Of a stretch of DNA of 64,000 nucleotides, positions 11,287 to 22,643 are shown piece after piece. The position numbers and the translations under genes are program-made. Source of the DNA: Piper betle. Lineage: Eukaryota; Streptophyta; Magnoliopsida; Piperales; Piperaceae. The notes below the pieces were generated by a model. The model saw only the letters and a list, made by a program, of their open reading frames with translations. It searched no databases and was not told the origin of the DNA. The stretch spans positions 124,001 to 188,000 of the forward strand of contig JAURVB010003522.1 of NCBI GenBank assembly GCA_033002965.1, written 5' to 3'. Each line of letters starts with the position of its first letter. The stretch's first letter is position 1.

Positions 11287-13595
11287 GTAAATACATAAAT
11301 AATTAATAAATAATTAAATAAACAACCAAATAAATAAATTAAATAAATCATAGATAAATAAATAAATACAATAACTAATATTAATTAATCATGAAGAATA
11401 ATAATATAAATATCAAATATACAGGCATATGACTAAATACATATAATTAATAACACAAGTAAAAAATAATTAATAATCAATTAATTAATTAAATAAAATA
11501 AGATAAACATGAACAAAAATAATATCTAAGAATAAATAAATTATCTGTAACAATAATTAGTCACATAATCATTCATCATAGTTAACAAATATATAAGTAA
11601 TAAGAAATGAATAATCATGAATAAATAAATAAATAAATAAATAAAATAATTAATAAATAAAGAAAAATACTCATTACATAAAAACATACTAAACAATGTG
11701 AATATGGATTTAAATTAATGTAGGGGTTGAGAAACAGGCTATACCAGACCAAACTAAGTTGAACGAGAGTGAACCAAGCTAAACTAGACTAAACTGAGCT
11801 GAACTAACTTGATTTGGGTTATCTGGAAAACTGGGCTAGGTTGACTGGGCGGACATGAATGACCATGAACTTGGGCACGGGTAGGCGGACTAGGACATGG
11901 GGTAGCCTGCTAGTGGATAAGATCCAGCAGGCAGACGCGGACACGATGTGTCGCAGGTAAACGGGCCGGATTGGGGGGCAGCGGTTCCCGTTGCCGGAAA
12001 AGGTCAACGGCGGCGCAACTGGGGTCGTGCCAGTTGGGATCGACGAAGGGGAGGATGGTGAATGTAATGGCAGTGATGACCAGCAAGGTTCAGTCGTCAG
12101 CTGATAGGAAGATGGCTGGAAAGATGCATCTTTGCTGTCGGGTGTAGCAATGTCGCCAGCGGTAATTGCATCCGCAGCGGTGGTCGTGGGTGGTCACAAA
12201 ATGAAGATATCTCCATGATTAAGCTGTGTGGGTGGTCGGATCGGTTGAAGGTGGCTCACCGCCACCGGAAAAAGGCCTGAAATGGTGGCAGCGGTGGCAA
12301 AAATCAACATTAAAATCATCGTTGCCGGCTGCCACTCCGAAGGCACTGGCATCGATCATGGGTACAAACTGATAGCCAGCCGTGAAGCGGTCACTGTCGT
12401 ACCAATCCAGTGGTTGAGGACGAGGTGGAAACTTGCTGGCAGTGAGCCAAAGTAGTGGCAGCGCTAAGAGTGAATAACACTGAAAATGGGAGTAAAAAAA
12501 GCTGGGAATTGATGCGTGAATTTAATGCTGAGTGGATGGCTCTGATCATGCCACGTGGCATAATCTAAACATTTGACAACTTGTAGCCTAGTGGGGCCCG
12601 CTTATGAGTATGTGTAATATAAATATGGACGGAAAGCTCAGATCAAGACCGTTCAAAGGCAAAACTGACTCAAGTCCTAAAAGTGACTCTATAAGCGTGA
12701 ATCAAGGCAAAAAGAATAAATGGGCCTCAAACCCGGAACTCGATCAAGTTGATCCCATAGGGGCAATATCTAGTGATCTGAAATTCCTATACTGCATGCA
12801 AATAAAATACCTAGAAAATCCCAAACAAATACTAAACGCTGCAATGACATAGATATAGGCCTAAAATCCTGGCAAACTCATAAAAATCATATGTATTCCT
12901 TGTGTGTACACTGTTAACTCATGCTCTACTGCATTATATTTTAAAATATCATGTGCATGTTGGGAATACTCAACCTCCATAACATGCTCATATGGCCATC
13001 TAGGCCTCATACTCATATTTTGATAATTGTTTTGGCTCAAGCTGGCTTAAATCGATCTCAGACTAGCCCGAACCAGGTAACCTACATGAATGTAAAATCC
13101 TAACCCACAATTGGGATTTTACAATCTCTCCACCTTATAAAAATTCCGTCATCAAAATTTCTCACATAAATTGCGATCAGAGGACTCAACTAAAGACATC
13201 ATCTCATTGGCAATATGGTACTTCTCCTTTGAAAGCTAGCTGCATATGGCCTAAACAGACCAACATGATGCTGGAACTCTAAACTTTGATGAAGCTCAAT
13301 AGCTCCTTAGTAATTTGGCTGGATGGACTATACATGATCGAATCATTTGGCGAAATATGTCATGCATGATAGAATCATCTGACTAGACTGACCATACATA
13401 CTCAAATCGTCTCATTAAACTAGGTCACTACAAACTATGTAGACTAAAATGCAATGACGTTGATAGGAAAAACCAAGGTTCACCCCTAAGGGCCTACTAG
13501 GTTGTCAAGCAAGTACTCTACAGCACTGCAAGGTAATAATCTGACATACATTAGAAAAAGCTATCTCAGTGTGAGGTATGCGACCTATTATCTAC
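11287..13595 (-). mobile_element. Second family A element, inverted and truncated
   Basis: On the minus strand this reads as the 3' end of a family A internal region (13595 to 13124), a polypurine tract, an LTR start at 13123 (TGTAAAATCCC) and then the LTR as far as its AT-rich block near 11287. Its sequence differs throughout from the copy at 9409-11286, so the two are separate insertions and not a recent duplication. Confidence 0.85.
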
Positions 13596-14495
13596 CCTTG
13601 TCTCCCTTATCCTCATCAATGTGACAGGTCAACTACCATCATAGCATTCTCGACCCCCTTCACTTCCTTTTTAGCCAAAACGATTGGATTTTATCTAAAT
13701 GTTCAATTTTATGCAACAAACTATGCAACAATTTGTGCAGAATAAATAACAACAACAACTGTTTATGCAACAAGTTGTGTTGCAATTAAACTAGGAACCA
13801 AGTGAACGACCCAAGAGTGTTCTTCCCAGCCAACCAGAACAGCCAAGGAAAGATGGTCAAGACCATTGCAAAGCCGTAATTGTAACACCCCGTTTCGGCT
13901 CACCCGTGAACCGACCCGGAAATGTTACCGGCTGACCGAACCATTCGCTAATCTACTGGGTTCGGTTAAGCCGACCCGGATCTACCCTCGGTGTCTCAAG
14001 ATGGAAATGCAAACATGAAATGCATGGATGGGATGCGTGGGTTCTAACGTAGTCCTACATGCATGCTATGATGTGCAAGCAAAACAAAACCATGCAACGG
14101 CAAGAAATTTTTAATTAAAAATTATCCACAACAAGGGTATATAAATATTTTATCAAAATACGATAAAACATGATAATCTACCGTAGCATTCATCATTAAC
14201 TCTTTCATTTCAATTGAACCGAGCCTGAACTCCAAACTCACTACTCGTTCACATTTATCCATTCATTTCATATCAAGCAATTTATCTAAACAAACACATC
14301 AAAATTATCATTCATGTGGCAATAACACACCGTCATTATAGATTACACGCGGTAGGTACATGTGTGCGCGGTTCCGTGCTGCTCCTCCGCAGTCCCGACA
14401 GCTTTCATCGCTCGCATTCCTCACCTACATATATATAGAAAAACCGTCAGTAACGAGTGTTACCGGCCCAGAAAATAACTAATATCAATCTGGCA

Positions 14496-14515
14496 CAGGA
14501 GAGCAAACTCTCCTG
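14496..14515 (-). other. Stem-loop H3, family B copy 1
   Basis: CAGGAGAG pairs perfectly with CTCTCCTG around a 4-nt loop. The same hairpin is in copies 2 (55800-55819) and 3 (61569-61588). Confidence 0.8.
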
Positions 14516-15097
14516 TTGAATCAAAACCATATACTTCCTCAAGAACTCTCATCAGGGCACATACGGGAGCCGTTGCCCTCGGGTCGACATCGTCCCCCTA
14601 TCTTTCACATTCTCATGCCTCGGTCATTTCTCTATCGCTTCTTGCATCAAATCTCATTCCTTTCCGCCCTCTGCACCTTCCATATTACTCCTAGCCTTGA
14701 GCACGAAGGCTGAGTACTCTCAGGCAGTCGCCTTCAGTACCCTTTGAAACCACAAGTCTAGACATGCGTTGCAATGCAGTACCCGTGAACCTCCACACTT
14801 CTCCGGGTTTGAGGAACTCAAAGGTGGAGTTGTCAGGATCCCTTCGGGAATGAAACGAGCCCGCACACCATTCCAGAGCCCACTATCGACACACACGTGC
14901 CCGCTCGTGTAGCACGGTAGTCGGATTTTCCTCAATCTCTCACTGAAAACACGAAAACTATACATATATAAAGGTCTGGGTTGGGATTTATACAATAGGC
15001 CCGAAGGCAACGTGAGCTGGATCTGAAGTTCGAAAACAAACTCGAGGGATCTCATCCTCGAGGGTTATTAATACGAAAAATTGTTGGCTAAATGGCC

Positions 15098-15135
15098 CGA
15101 GTTAAGTGGGATCCGATAAAACGCCACTTAACTCG
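15098..15135 (-). other. Stem-loop H1, family B copy 1
   Basis: CGAGTTAAGTGG (15098-15109) pairs perfectly with CCACTTAACTCG (15124-15135) around a 14-nt loop. Confidence 0.8.
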
Positions 15136-16690
15136 TCCTGTACATGATAAATCAAATACACAATAGAGTAGTGTAATAATAGAGAACGAGTCCTAAACGG
15201 ACTTGGTAGAAGCTCCAAACGGGTCCACGCGCCTAGGCGGCGAGCTCCTACACCGTACCTACACATCAAGCTAAAAACTAACGCCCGCATGATGAATCAC
15301 ACATCCTATAGCATGCACACACACTCAACACAATCACGCATCAATCAACACACATCAACCTATATCAATTCTAGCAAGCCTACTTAGGCTAATTTGCATT
15401 AGATCATGATCATTACCTAGTTACCCTAATTTATTTCTTAGCCTCCATTTTTAACACCACTCAATCAAACAAATTTCATATTTTATCCTTAATCAAATCT
15501 ACATTTATATATATTATTATAACATACAATTCACCAATCCTAGCATGCAATTCTAATAATCAAAACTTTCAAATAATTAAATTAAAATAAATTATACCTC
15601 GCGTCATCGAAAATCGGCGACGGATAAGGTTTCCGTTTCGTGGCTCGAAACTCGAATTCGGCACCTAGCGGCATCCGAAGTCCGATCAGATTGGACCAGG
15701 TGTGTTCGACGGATGATCCGGCGAATTTCCCACAAATCCAATTTTCCGGCGGTCCGGCGTTTTCCGGCGAGATGTCGTCAGCGTTTTTCGGCAATGATTC
15801 GGGACCGGGCAATCAGGGGAGTCTATCGGCACCAGCTCGACGAGCTTGGTCCAATGGCGGTGTCAAACAAAGCAGCCGGGGCGGCGATGGCCGTCGGCGG
15901 CGGCGTCGAAAATGGGTGGCGGCAGCGGTGTGCTATGATCAGGGCTGCGGCTGGCCTCGACGGCGGTCGGGATGATGGGGGAAATGTCGGCGACGGCAAG
16001 AGGGTGGTCGTCAGGGTCACAGCGCAGCGGCGTGGCCCAGACAGCGGTGGAATCCAGCCGAGTGGCAACGGCCGAGGCGGCCTCGTGGGAGTCGCGGCGG
16101 TCGTGGCTGGCAGGCGATCAGCTGGCCAGGGTTGGTCGTGGCGGCACGGCGACGGCAGGCGGGCAGGGCGGCGTTGATCGGCGGCAGCACGACGTGATCG
16201 GCGGCAGCAAGCAACAGTGGCGGCGAGGGTTTGGGGTGAGGAAGGTCGGGAGGGAGAAAAATACCCTCAATGGCAGTTTCGTAAATAAGTATTGACTCGA
16301 TTCCTACTCGAGTCAAAATAATAACTAGTTCGTAATAAATTCTAAAAAATCTAGAAAAATATGGGAAAATTCCATAAATAAAACAAACACAACAACATCC
16401 AAATGATCATGCGTCTATAACTAATAACCCACCCGAATATAATCCAACGCGTCCTAACGCGTTATTCGGCCTAAAACTATTTCTTCGATCAAACATATAA
16501 AAAGAAAAAAATACTGCATACTTTCATATATTCTGATAACTCATTTCTCACCATCTTCTCGACGTTATCATCATATATTCAGGTACACCTGACTCTCATC
16601 GCTCATAACTCACGGCTGGCCTCGGCTCAGCACGCGGTTCATGAAACTGACTCGACTCAAACCAACGGTTGAACCGACTGGTTCGGTAAC

Positions 16691-16721
16691 GTAAAACCCT
16701 GACTCGAGTCACGGGTTTTAC
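16691..16721 (-). repeat. LTR-terminal palindrome, family B copy 1
   Basis: GTAAAACCC (16691-16699) and GGGTTTTAC (16713-16721) enclose the palindrome TGACTCGAGTCA. The whole 31-bp LTR start is a near-perfect inverted repeat. Confidence 0.85.
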
Positions 16722-17179
16722 AGTAATAACCCGGAGTGGTATTACTTTTACAAGAACTAGTTCACGCCAATGAAGTTAAGGAAAAGATGAAAAGCTAAAC
16801 AACGAACATGAACCCATTACATTGGTTAGCTTACTCAAAAGCAAAGGGAAAGAGACAGATGAGATCCATATAGAAGAGGTTGAAAAAAGTATTATTTCCT
16901 TATAAATTGAGGAAACAAAGTAATAAAAAATACTTTAAAAAATTTCTTGATATAATTAAGAAATTTAAAATTAATATACCTTTCGCTAAAGCACTTGAAC
17001 GAATGCCTAGTTATGTAAAATATTGGGAGGATATTCTAGCAAAGAAGAGGAGAGTAGATGACAATGAAGTTGTGGCCATGACAAAGGAATTTAGTGCAAC
17101 CCTCCAAAGAAAACTACTTCCTAAGATGAAAGACCCGAGCAAATTTGTAATTCCATGTTCAATTGGATGAAATGTTCAC

Positions 17180-17490
17180 TGTAATGATTTATGTGACTTA
17201 GGTTCTAGCATTAATCTTATGTCTATTTCTGTTTTCAAAACATTAGAGATCTAGGACATTGCTCCTACCAACATCACACTCCAGTTGGCTAACCAATCAT
17301 TGGTATATCCTAAAGGAGTCATTGAAGATGTTTTAATAAAGGTTGACAAACTTATCTTTCCTGCAGATTTTGTGGTACTCAAAATGGAAGGAAGGAATGA
17401 CAATATACCACTCATCGTCGGGAGAGGTTTCTTGGCAACTAGGAGAACACTGATCAACGTAACCGTTGGAAAACTTAGACTTAAGTAAAC
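17180..17490 (+). pseudogene. Athila-like aspartic protease region, broken
   Basis: Readable stretches include NQSLVYPKGVIEDVLIKVDK, IFPADFVVLKMEGRND and PLIVGRGFLATRRTLINVTV. These match the retroviral-type aspartic protease segment that lies between gag and reverse transcriptase in Athila elements. The preceding segment (17162-17284), which should carry the catalytic DxGS-type motif, reads LCDLGSSINLMS but contains in-frame stops. The second half is open for 67 codons. This piece processes the Gag-Pol polyprotein in live elements; here it is dead. Confidence 0.75.
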
Positions 17491-17523
17491 AATAAATATG
17501 TCACATATAACATCTTTAAATCC

Positions 17524-18885
17524 ATGAATTACCTGGATGCAACATATGATTATTCTAAAATTGAACTATTTGATAAAATAATGTACAAAGGGGATCAGTT
17601 TCGTGATTCATTACAAAAGGCCATAAATTCTCTTTGTGAAGAAGATATGGATTCGCAACTAATCTCGCCTAGGAGATTCAAAGTTGTGGAAACCTTAGGT
17701 CTACCACTCTACAGATTGCTACCATCAATTAAAGTGCCACCTATTTTGGAGCCAAAGCAACTTTCAAAACATCTCAAGTATACTTTCTTAGGGCCTAATG
17801 CTACTCTTCCGGTTATTATTTCTACAAAGCTAACTATGTTGTAGGAAGAGAAGCTAATTAGAATACTAAGGATCACAAGTCAGCTATTGCTTGGACTATA
17901 GTAAACATAAAAGGCATTGATCCATCCTTTTGTATGCATAGGATAAACCTAGTGGAAGGATGCAGTCCAATTGTTGAGCACCAACGACCACTCAACCCCA
18001 ACATGAAAGAAGTGGACAAGAAGGAAATCATTAAGTGGTTGGATGCCAAAGTGATATATCCCATTGCAAATAATACTTGGGTAAGTCCAGTTAATGTGTA
18101 CCAAAGAAAGGAGGTATAACTGTGATAAAGAATGAGAGGGATGAACTGATTTCAACAAGAACCATCACGGGGTGGCGTGTGTGCATGGACTCTAGGAAGC
18201 TCAACAAGGCTACAAAAAATCACTTTCCTCTTCATTTTCTTGATCAAATGCTGGATAGATTAGCTGGGAATGCTTACTTTTGTTTTCTTGATGGATATTC
18301 AGGTTACAATCAAATTACCATTGCACTCGAGGATCAAGAGAAGAAGATGTGCACTTGTCCTTATCGCACTTTTGCTTTTCAGCGAATGCCCTTTGGCAAC
18401 ACTCCCGCTACATTTCAGAGATGCATGATGGTCCTCTTTACTTATATAATTGAACATGACCTAGAAGTATTTATGGATGACTTTTTTGTTTTTGTAGAGA
18501 TTTTTAATGACTACTTATCTATTTTGTCTTGTGTTCTTAAATGTTGTCAAGACACTAATCTTGTTCTTAATTGGGAAAAATGTCATTTTATAGTACAAGA
18601 AGGAATAGTTTTGGGACATAAAGTTTCATGCCAAGGACTTGAAGTAGACAAGGCAAAAGTTATAGCTATAGAGAAGCTCCCACCTCCTACATTAGTGAAA
18701 AAAATTAGACGTTTCCTAGGACACGGGATTCTACAGACAATTTATAAAGGATTTTTCTCAGATCTCAAAACCATTATGTGCTTTAGTAGAAAAAGATGCA
18801 ATTTTTTATTTTGAAGATGCATGTTTGAAAGCTTTTGAGACTTTGAAACAAAATTTTATTTCAGCTTCCATTGTCTTAATTTTGT
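17524..18885 (+). pseudogene. Athila-like reverse transcriptase, frameshifted and truncated
   Basis: A linker region (17524-17844) has ILEPKQLSKHLKYTFLGPNA. The reverse transcriptase begins about 17870. A frameshift near 18095-18110 joins VIYPIANNTWVSPV to the longest open part (18122-18814). That part has TGWRVCMDSRKLNKATKNHF, CFLDGYSGYNQI, FAFQRMPFGN and the catalytic box FMDD (18470-18481). FMDD is the normal form in this branch. Further similarity runs to about 18885 (AIFYFEDACLKAFETLK), then stops: RNase H and integrase are absent, so a deletion removed the 3' half of pol. Confidence 0.85.
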
Positions 18886-19378
18886 GCATATTAATCATGC
18901 TTGACTCATGTTTCGATATATATATTGTGTAGTTTAGTGTAAAATTTTTATTATGCAACAGTATATTAGTCTCTTGGTTCATGATGGTTCTGGTTGTTTT
19001 AGGTTTGTCCTAGCATTTTTTTCTTTTTTAAAAAAATTAAAATAAAATAAAATAAATGAATAAATTAGAGCAATGACTACTTTGGTGAGTAACCGGGCCT
19101 TTGTAACTAAGTAATTATGGGGGTTCATGTCAAAAGGTAAAGTTAGTTATCTCTATTTGCATATTGGCACTTTGTTGAGTAACGAGGCCTTCGTAACTCA
19201 ATAATTATGGGGGTTCGCGTCAAAAGGTAAAACTAGCTACTCTTTAAAAAAAACAAAAAAAACAAAAATAAATGCTTACATTAGTGGAGATGAGGGCAAA
19301 TGGCAAACATATTTAAACATGAGCCAAAGTATTAGTTTCTTCTTGCAAATGAGAAGGATAAGCAAAATGATTATCTTA

Positions 19379-19409
19379 CACACACGCGCACACACACACA
19401 CACACACAC
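19379..19409. repeat. (CA)n microsatellite
   Basis: CA dinucleotide run with one cgcg interruption. Confidence 0.9.
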
Positions 19410-19581
19410 CGGAGAGCCTTCTTTTGGGTGTGATTGATGAAAGAAATTTTCTGATTTGATTAGCATCTTGTTGCCTCTAGATAGTTTGATTAAGAATCAT
19501 CTGAGAACATAATGGGGACTAAGTATTTTTGTGTAGTAAATTTTTTTTGGTTATGATATTTTGTTCGGGACACGCAAAAGT

Positions 19582-19594
19582 TTAAGTTTGGGGG
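19582..19594 (+). other. Polypurine tract of the Athila-like element
   Basis: ttaagtttgggggt directly before the LTR start; this string is characteristic of Athila-type elements. Confidence 0.7.
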
Positions 19595-20807
19595 TGTGTT
19601 AAGTGTTTAAAGTATACAATATTTACCTATATTTTTAATGTGATTTTGTAAATCCTAGGTATAAATATTATTAATTGGATGATATTTTACTTTATTTTTT
19701 TAGTTAATTAATATTTTATTAGATTTGTTTAATTTTGGAGTTTAATGCAGAAAAAAGTGAAATCAATGAAGCTTAGGAATTGTTGGTCAGAGCATTGGAT
19801 GCTACCCATTGATGACTATAATTTATGGTGTTGACAAAACTCGATGAGGATGGATATACATAGTTTCGGTTGCATTTGAATAAGTTGGGGAGTTGGAAAC
19901 TTTATCAGACATAATAATCAATTAGACTACATCGAGTTGTGGAATCTTTCCTCGAATTCTTGTATCTCCTGGGTAACTCATCTTATATATCAAGGGATGG
20001 TCATTTGTTGTTTGGAATATCTCAACTCTTGGCTTAGGAGTTTAGTGAAAGAAGTAGTTCTAGTTTTTGTAATTCTTTTCCCTTCGTAATGAGAAGTAGT
20101 TTCTTCTTTATAATGTTTTTTATTTTTATTATGAAGTAATCCTTTATTTCGTTCTAGAGAAGAATAGAATATAACATGGTTTAATTGAATTCATTTCAAC
20201 CTCTTCTCTTTTATTCAATTGGATTGCTTGAATTATCATGTTCTTAATGCTAAGAGTAAACTGATCACCTATTACTTAGATAATGAGGTTTAATTAGATT
20301 TTAGGAGAAATTAGTTAGATTAGTCATTAATAATTCATCATAGAACGAGTCTTTTGAATTGTTTGTTATTGTGGTTAGTAGATACACAATACCGTATGTG
20401 ATTATAAGACAAATCTTAATGCGTTATTTTGTTGATTAATCAATGATCACTCAGTGGTAGAAATCAAGGCAAAATAATAGATGCATGAAGGAGTGGGAGT
20501 CACCATGTCATATAATTCTTTTAGATCGGCAATTCAATAGAATAAAAGATAAGAATAAGATGTGATAATTATTAAATTCTTATTAAAGGAAATTCGACTC
20601 TAGAACGAGTTTTATCATTATAGCTTTTTCTTTAATTTAAAGTTATTACTTAGATTTAGTTAAACCGATTATTTTTGTTTTGTTCTTAATTTTATTTTCT
20701 TTAATTAATTTAAGAAAATTTATCTTTCTGCGGGATGATATTTAAATTGATCCTTATATTACTTATTTCGACCATGTATACTTACATGTTATTTAGTTAA
20801 TCAAACA
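19595..20807 (+). mobile_element. Athila-like 3' LTR (about 1.2 kb)
   Basis: Begins TGTTAAGTG (19595 or 19597) after the polypurine tract. It ends near 20807 at tcaaaca, where a family A fragment begins. No second copy is present, so the exact end cannot be confirmed. Confidence 0.65.
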
Positions 20808-20970
20808 CATGTCAGGCATACTCAGCCTCTATAACATGTTCATATGGACATCTGGGCCTCATAGTTATATTCTTAAAATTGTTCTGGCTCGAGCTCGCTC
20901 GAACCAACTAGAGATTGCCCAAACTGGGTAATCTACATGCTGGTAAAACCCTAACCCAAAACTATTTACA
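20808..20970 (-). mobile_element. Family A LTR start fragment (about 160 bp)
   Basis: On the minus strand it begins TGTAAATAG at 20970 and follows the first 160 bp of the family A LTR down to the Athila boundary. It may be the left end of the same inverted family A element whose other end lies at 11287-13595, with the Athila element inserted between. Confidence 0.7.
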
Positions 20971-20973
20971 AGA

Positions 20974-21051
20974 GTTGATTTATACTTTGTATTAAAATCA
21001 ACATGAGTACAAGTTGATTTATTCTTTGTGTTAAAATCGATATGAGTACAA
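20974..21051. repeat. Two tandem copies of a 39-bp unit
   Basis: Units at 20974-21012 and 21013-21051 both begin gttgatttat and end atgagtacaa, with about four differences. Confidence 0.85.
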
Positions 21052-22639
21052 AAGGATTTCTACAATGTTAAAATCTATTTTGTATATATTTTAATGTACC
21101 AAATTTTACCTTTTAAATTAAGGTGATTTAATGCAATTACATTCATCATTACTTCTCAATATCCTAAAAATTAAATATTTATGCATTTTTTATATGAATA
21201 TATGAAACAATTTTTTTGTAATTGCTTAATGAGTGTAAAGGAAAAGATATTATTAAAATATAAACATGAACATTTTTAAAATTATTTTTGATCCATCATC
21301 GCCTAAATATAAAACTACACATATGGTGATTTGCAAATGGATGGTTGATTTAAAGCGAATTTGGTATGAGTCCTAATAATGCAAATCAATTCATGGATAT
21401 AAAATATAGCTTATATATTAAATTATATCATTCATGATAAATGCCTAACTCAGTTTTTAGTATCAAATTTAGACCTTTGATTTCTACTAGCTAGTGCAAT
21501 GTGAAATAATTTGGGTGAAATAATTTTACTCACTATTAAATGATTATTTCGATTTTAGATGAGACGACTTTTGTAGATACTATTGAGAAACAATAAATTT
21601 TAATCCCATAAACCAAATAAAATGATATCTTGAATAATATTGCTTTTGAGAGCATTATTGTGATGTAATATTATTCTGTCAAACAAAAGGTTTCATTTAT
21701 TGATATAAACAAGTTTATTTTATATTTTGTGATAGTATTTGACATGTTGAAGTTATCACACATAATTTATGATGTGTTTGTTAAAACTTGAAACATTACT
21801 ACTTGAAGTCATGTATGTCGCCTCAAAAAAAATTGAGATGAGACCATTTTTAAAATGGTCGATGTGGTTTCCCATGACCATAATCTCATACAACCAGACA
21901 TGAGAGTTAAACACATGTATCAGATGTAATTATACTAGTTGTCTCAAGTCAATTATGTGAATGGTAATTGGACTTAAATCTGTATGATGTTGATAAAATA
22001 CATTCACTCTATGTGAGTTATATTCTATGTGAATTTCTATCCATCATAGCGTGTGAATCATACCACATGCATTATTTCAACCAAGAAGATAGTTAAAGAA
22101 TGATCAGTACTTCTCCACTGAGTGAGATCTTCAAAGAAGAATTACTTCATAGTACCCTTAGTTGTTTTCAACTATATTTGAGATAGCAAAATAATCTTCC
22201 TTTTTTAGTTTGGTACCTATAGCCATGATAACTAGGTGATAAGGGGCATGTCTAGAAAAGTCGTCATTTTATACATCAAAAGTAATATCAGTACGAAATA
22301 AAAGCTATTATAAACTATATCTAAGTCTAAACTATTATAAAGTCTTTGTAACTAAATAGTGTTGATACAAGTAGTAAAGTAAAATAATTTGAAGGAAGTG
22401 ATCTTCACTAATAGTCTAGAATATAACGATTATATTTAAGCTACTATGCATCCCTAATAGATGCATAGTTTAGCTTCAATATTTTCTTGTGCTCACAGGT
22501 CACATGGCCTATTTCTCATTTGAAAAACTCTTTTTGGAACATTGTGACATACTTTCATGTGCAAATAGGAGATTTAATTGGTGACGCCCATGGTGGCACA
22601 CCTTTACCCAGTTATGTGTGAGTGTAAGATGTTTGGCGT
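21052..22639. other. AT-rich DNA with no recognisable gene
   Basis: Long AT-rich stretch, probably old transposon remains. Around 21880-22050 the text resembles non-coding parts of copia elements, but too weakly to call. Confidence 0.4.
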
Positions 22640-22643
22640 ATTT

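Larger units (their letters stand above)
8930..13595. repeat. Large inverted repeat formed by two family A ends
   Basis: The left arm (about 8930-11160) and right arm (about 11290-13595) are reverse complements over internal end, polypurine tract and first half of the LTR. The centre is a short spacer around 11160-11290. Each arm is about 2.2 kb; divergence is visible but alignment is continuous by eye. Confidence 0.75.
13881..16722 (-). mobile_element. Family B solo LTR, copy 1 (2842 bp)
   Basis: On the minus strand it starts TGTAAAACCCGTGACTC and ends GGGGTGTTACA. Both sides carry the 5-bp duplication GTAAT (13876-13880 and 16723-16727). No primer site or internal region follows, so it is a solo LTR left by LTR-LTR recombination. 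Sense is inferred from family A, whose similar LTR ends directly before a primer site. It includes a GC-rich block (about 15600-16250), TATA-like sequence upstream of the block that reads rightwards to stem-loops H1 (15098-15135) and H3 (14496-14515), and a terminal palindrome at 16691-16721. It disrupts an Athila gag. Confidence 0.92.
13690..17170 (+). pseudogene. Athila-like gag C-terminus, split by a solo LTR
   Basis: The left piece (13690-13880) reads MQQFVQN then a stop, glutamine-rich stretches, and EPSERPKSVLPSQPEQPRKD, with two in-frame stops. The reading continues across the insertion at 16723 as VITRSG, the usual conserved element at this place. The right piece (16880-17170) has INIPFAKALERMPSYVKYWE, RRVDDNEVVAMTKEFSA and KLLPKMKDPSKFVIPCSIG, the typical run from gag into the protease of Athila elements. 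The break is a clean 5-bp duplication (GTAAT), so the reading frame was joined before the solo LTR arrived. Stops and frameshifts make it non-functional. Confidence 0.8.
18886..19594. other. Athila-like 3' non-coding region with a 90-bp-period duplication
   Basis: No coding sequence. Two 70-bp copies at 19081-19150 and 19171-19240 share gagtaac, gtaact, aattatgggggttc and gtcaaaaggtaaa and are separated by 20 bp. A (CA)n tract lies at 19379-19409. Confidence 0.75.
13600..20807 (+). mobile_element. Athila-like Ty3/gypsy element, truncated and decayed
   Basis: From the left it has the C-terminal end of gag, an aspartic protease region, reverse transcriptase, a non-coding 3' region, a polypurine tract and a 3' LTR. 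The 5' LTR, primer site and most of gag are missing on the left. RNase H and integrase are missing after the reverse transcriptase. A 2842-bp family B solo LTR interrupts gag. The protein style and the run aagtttgggggtgtg before the LTR are typical of the Athila/Tat branch. Confidence 0.8.
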
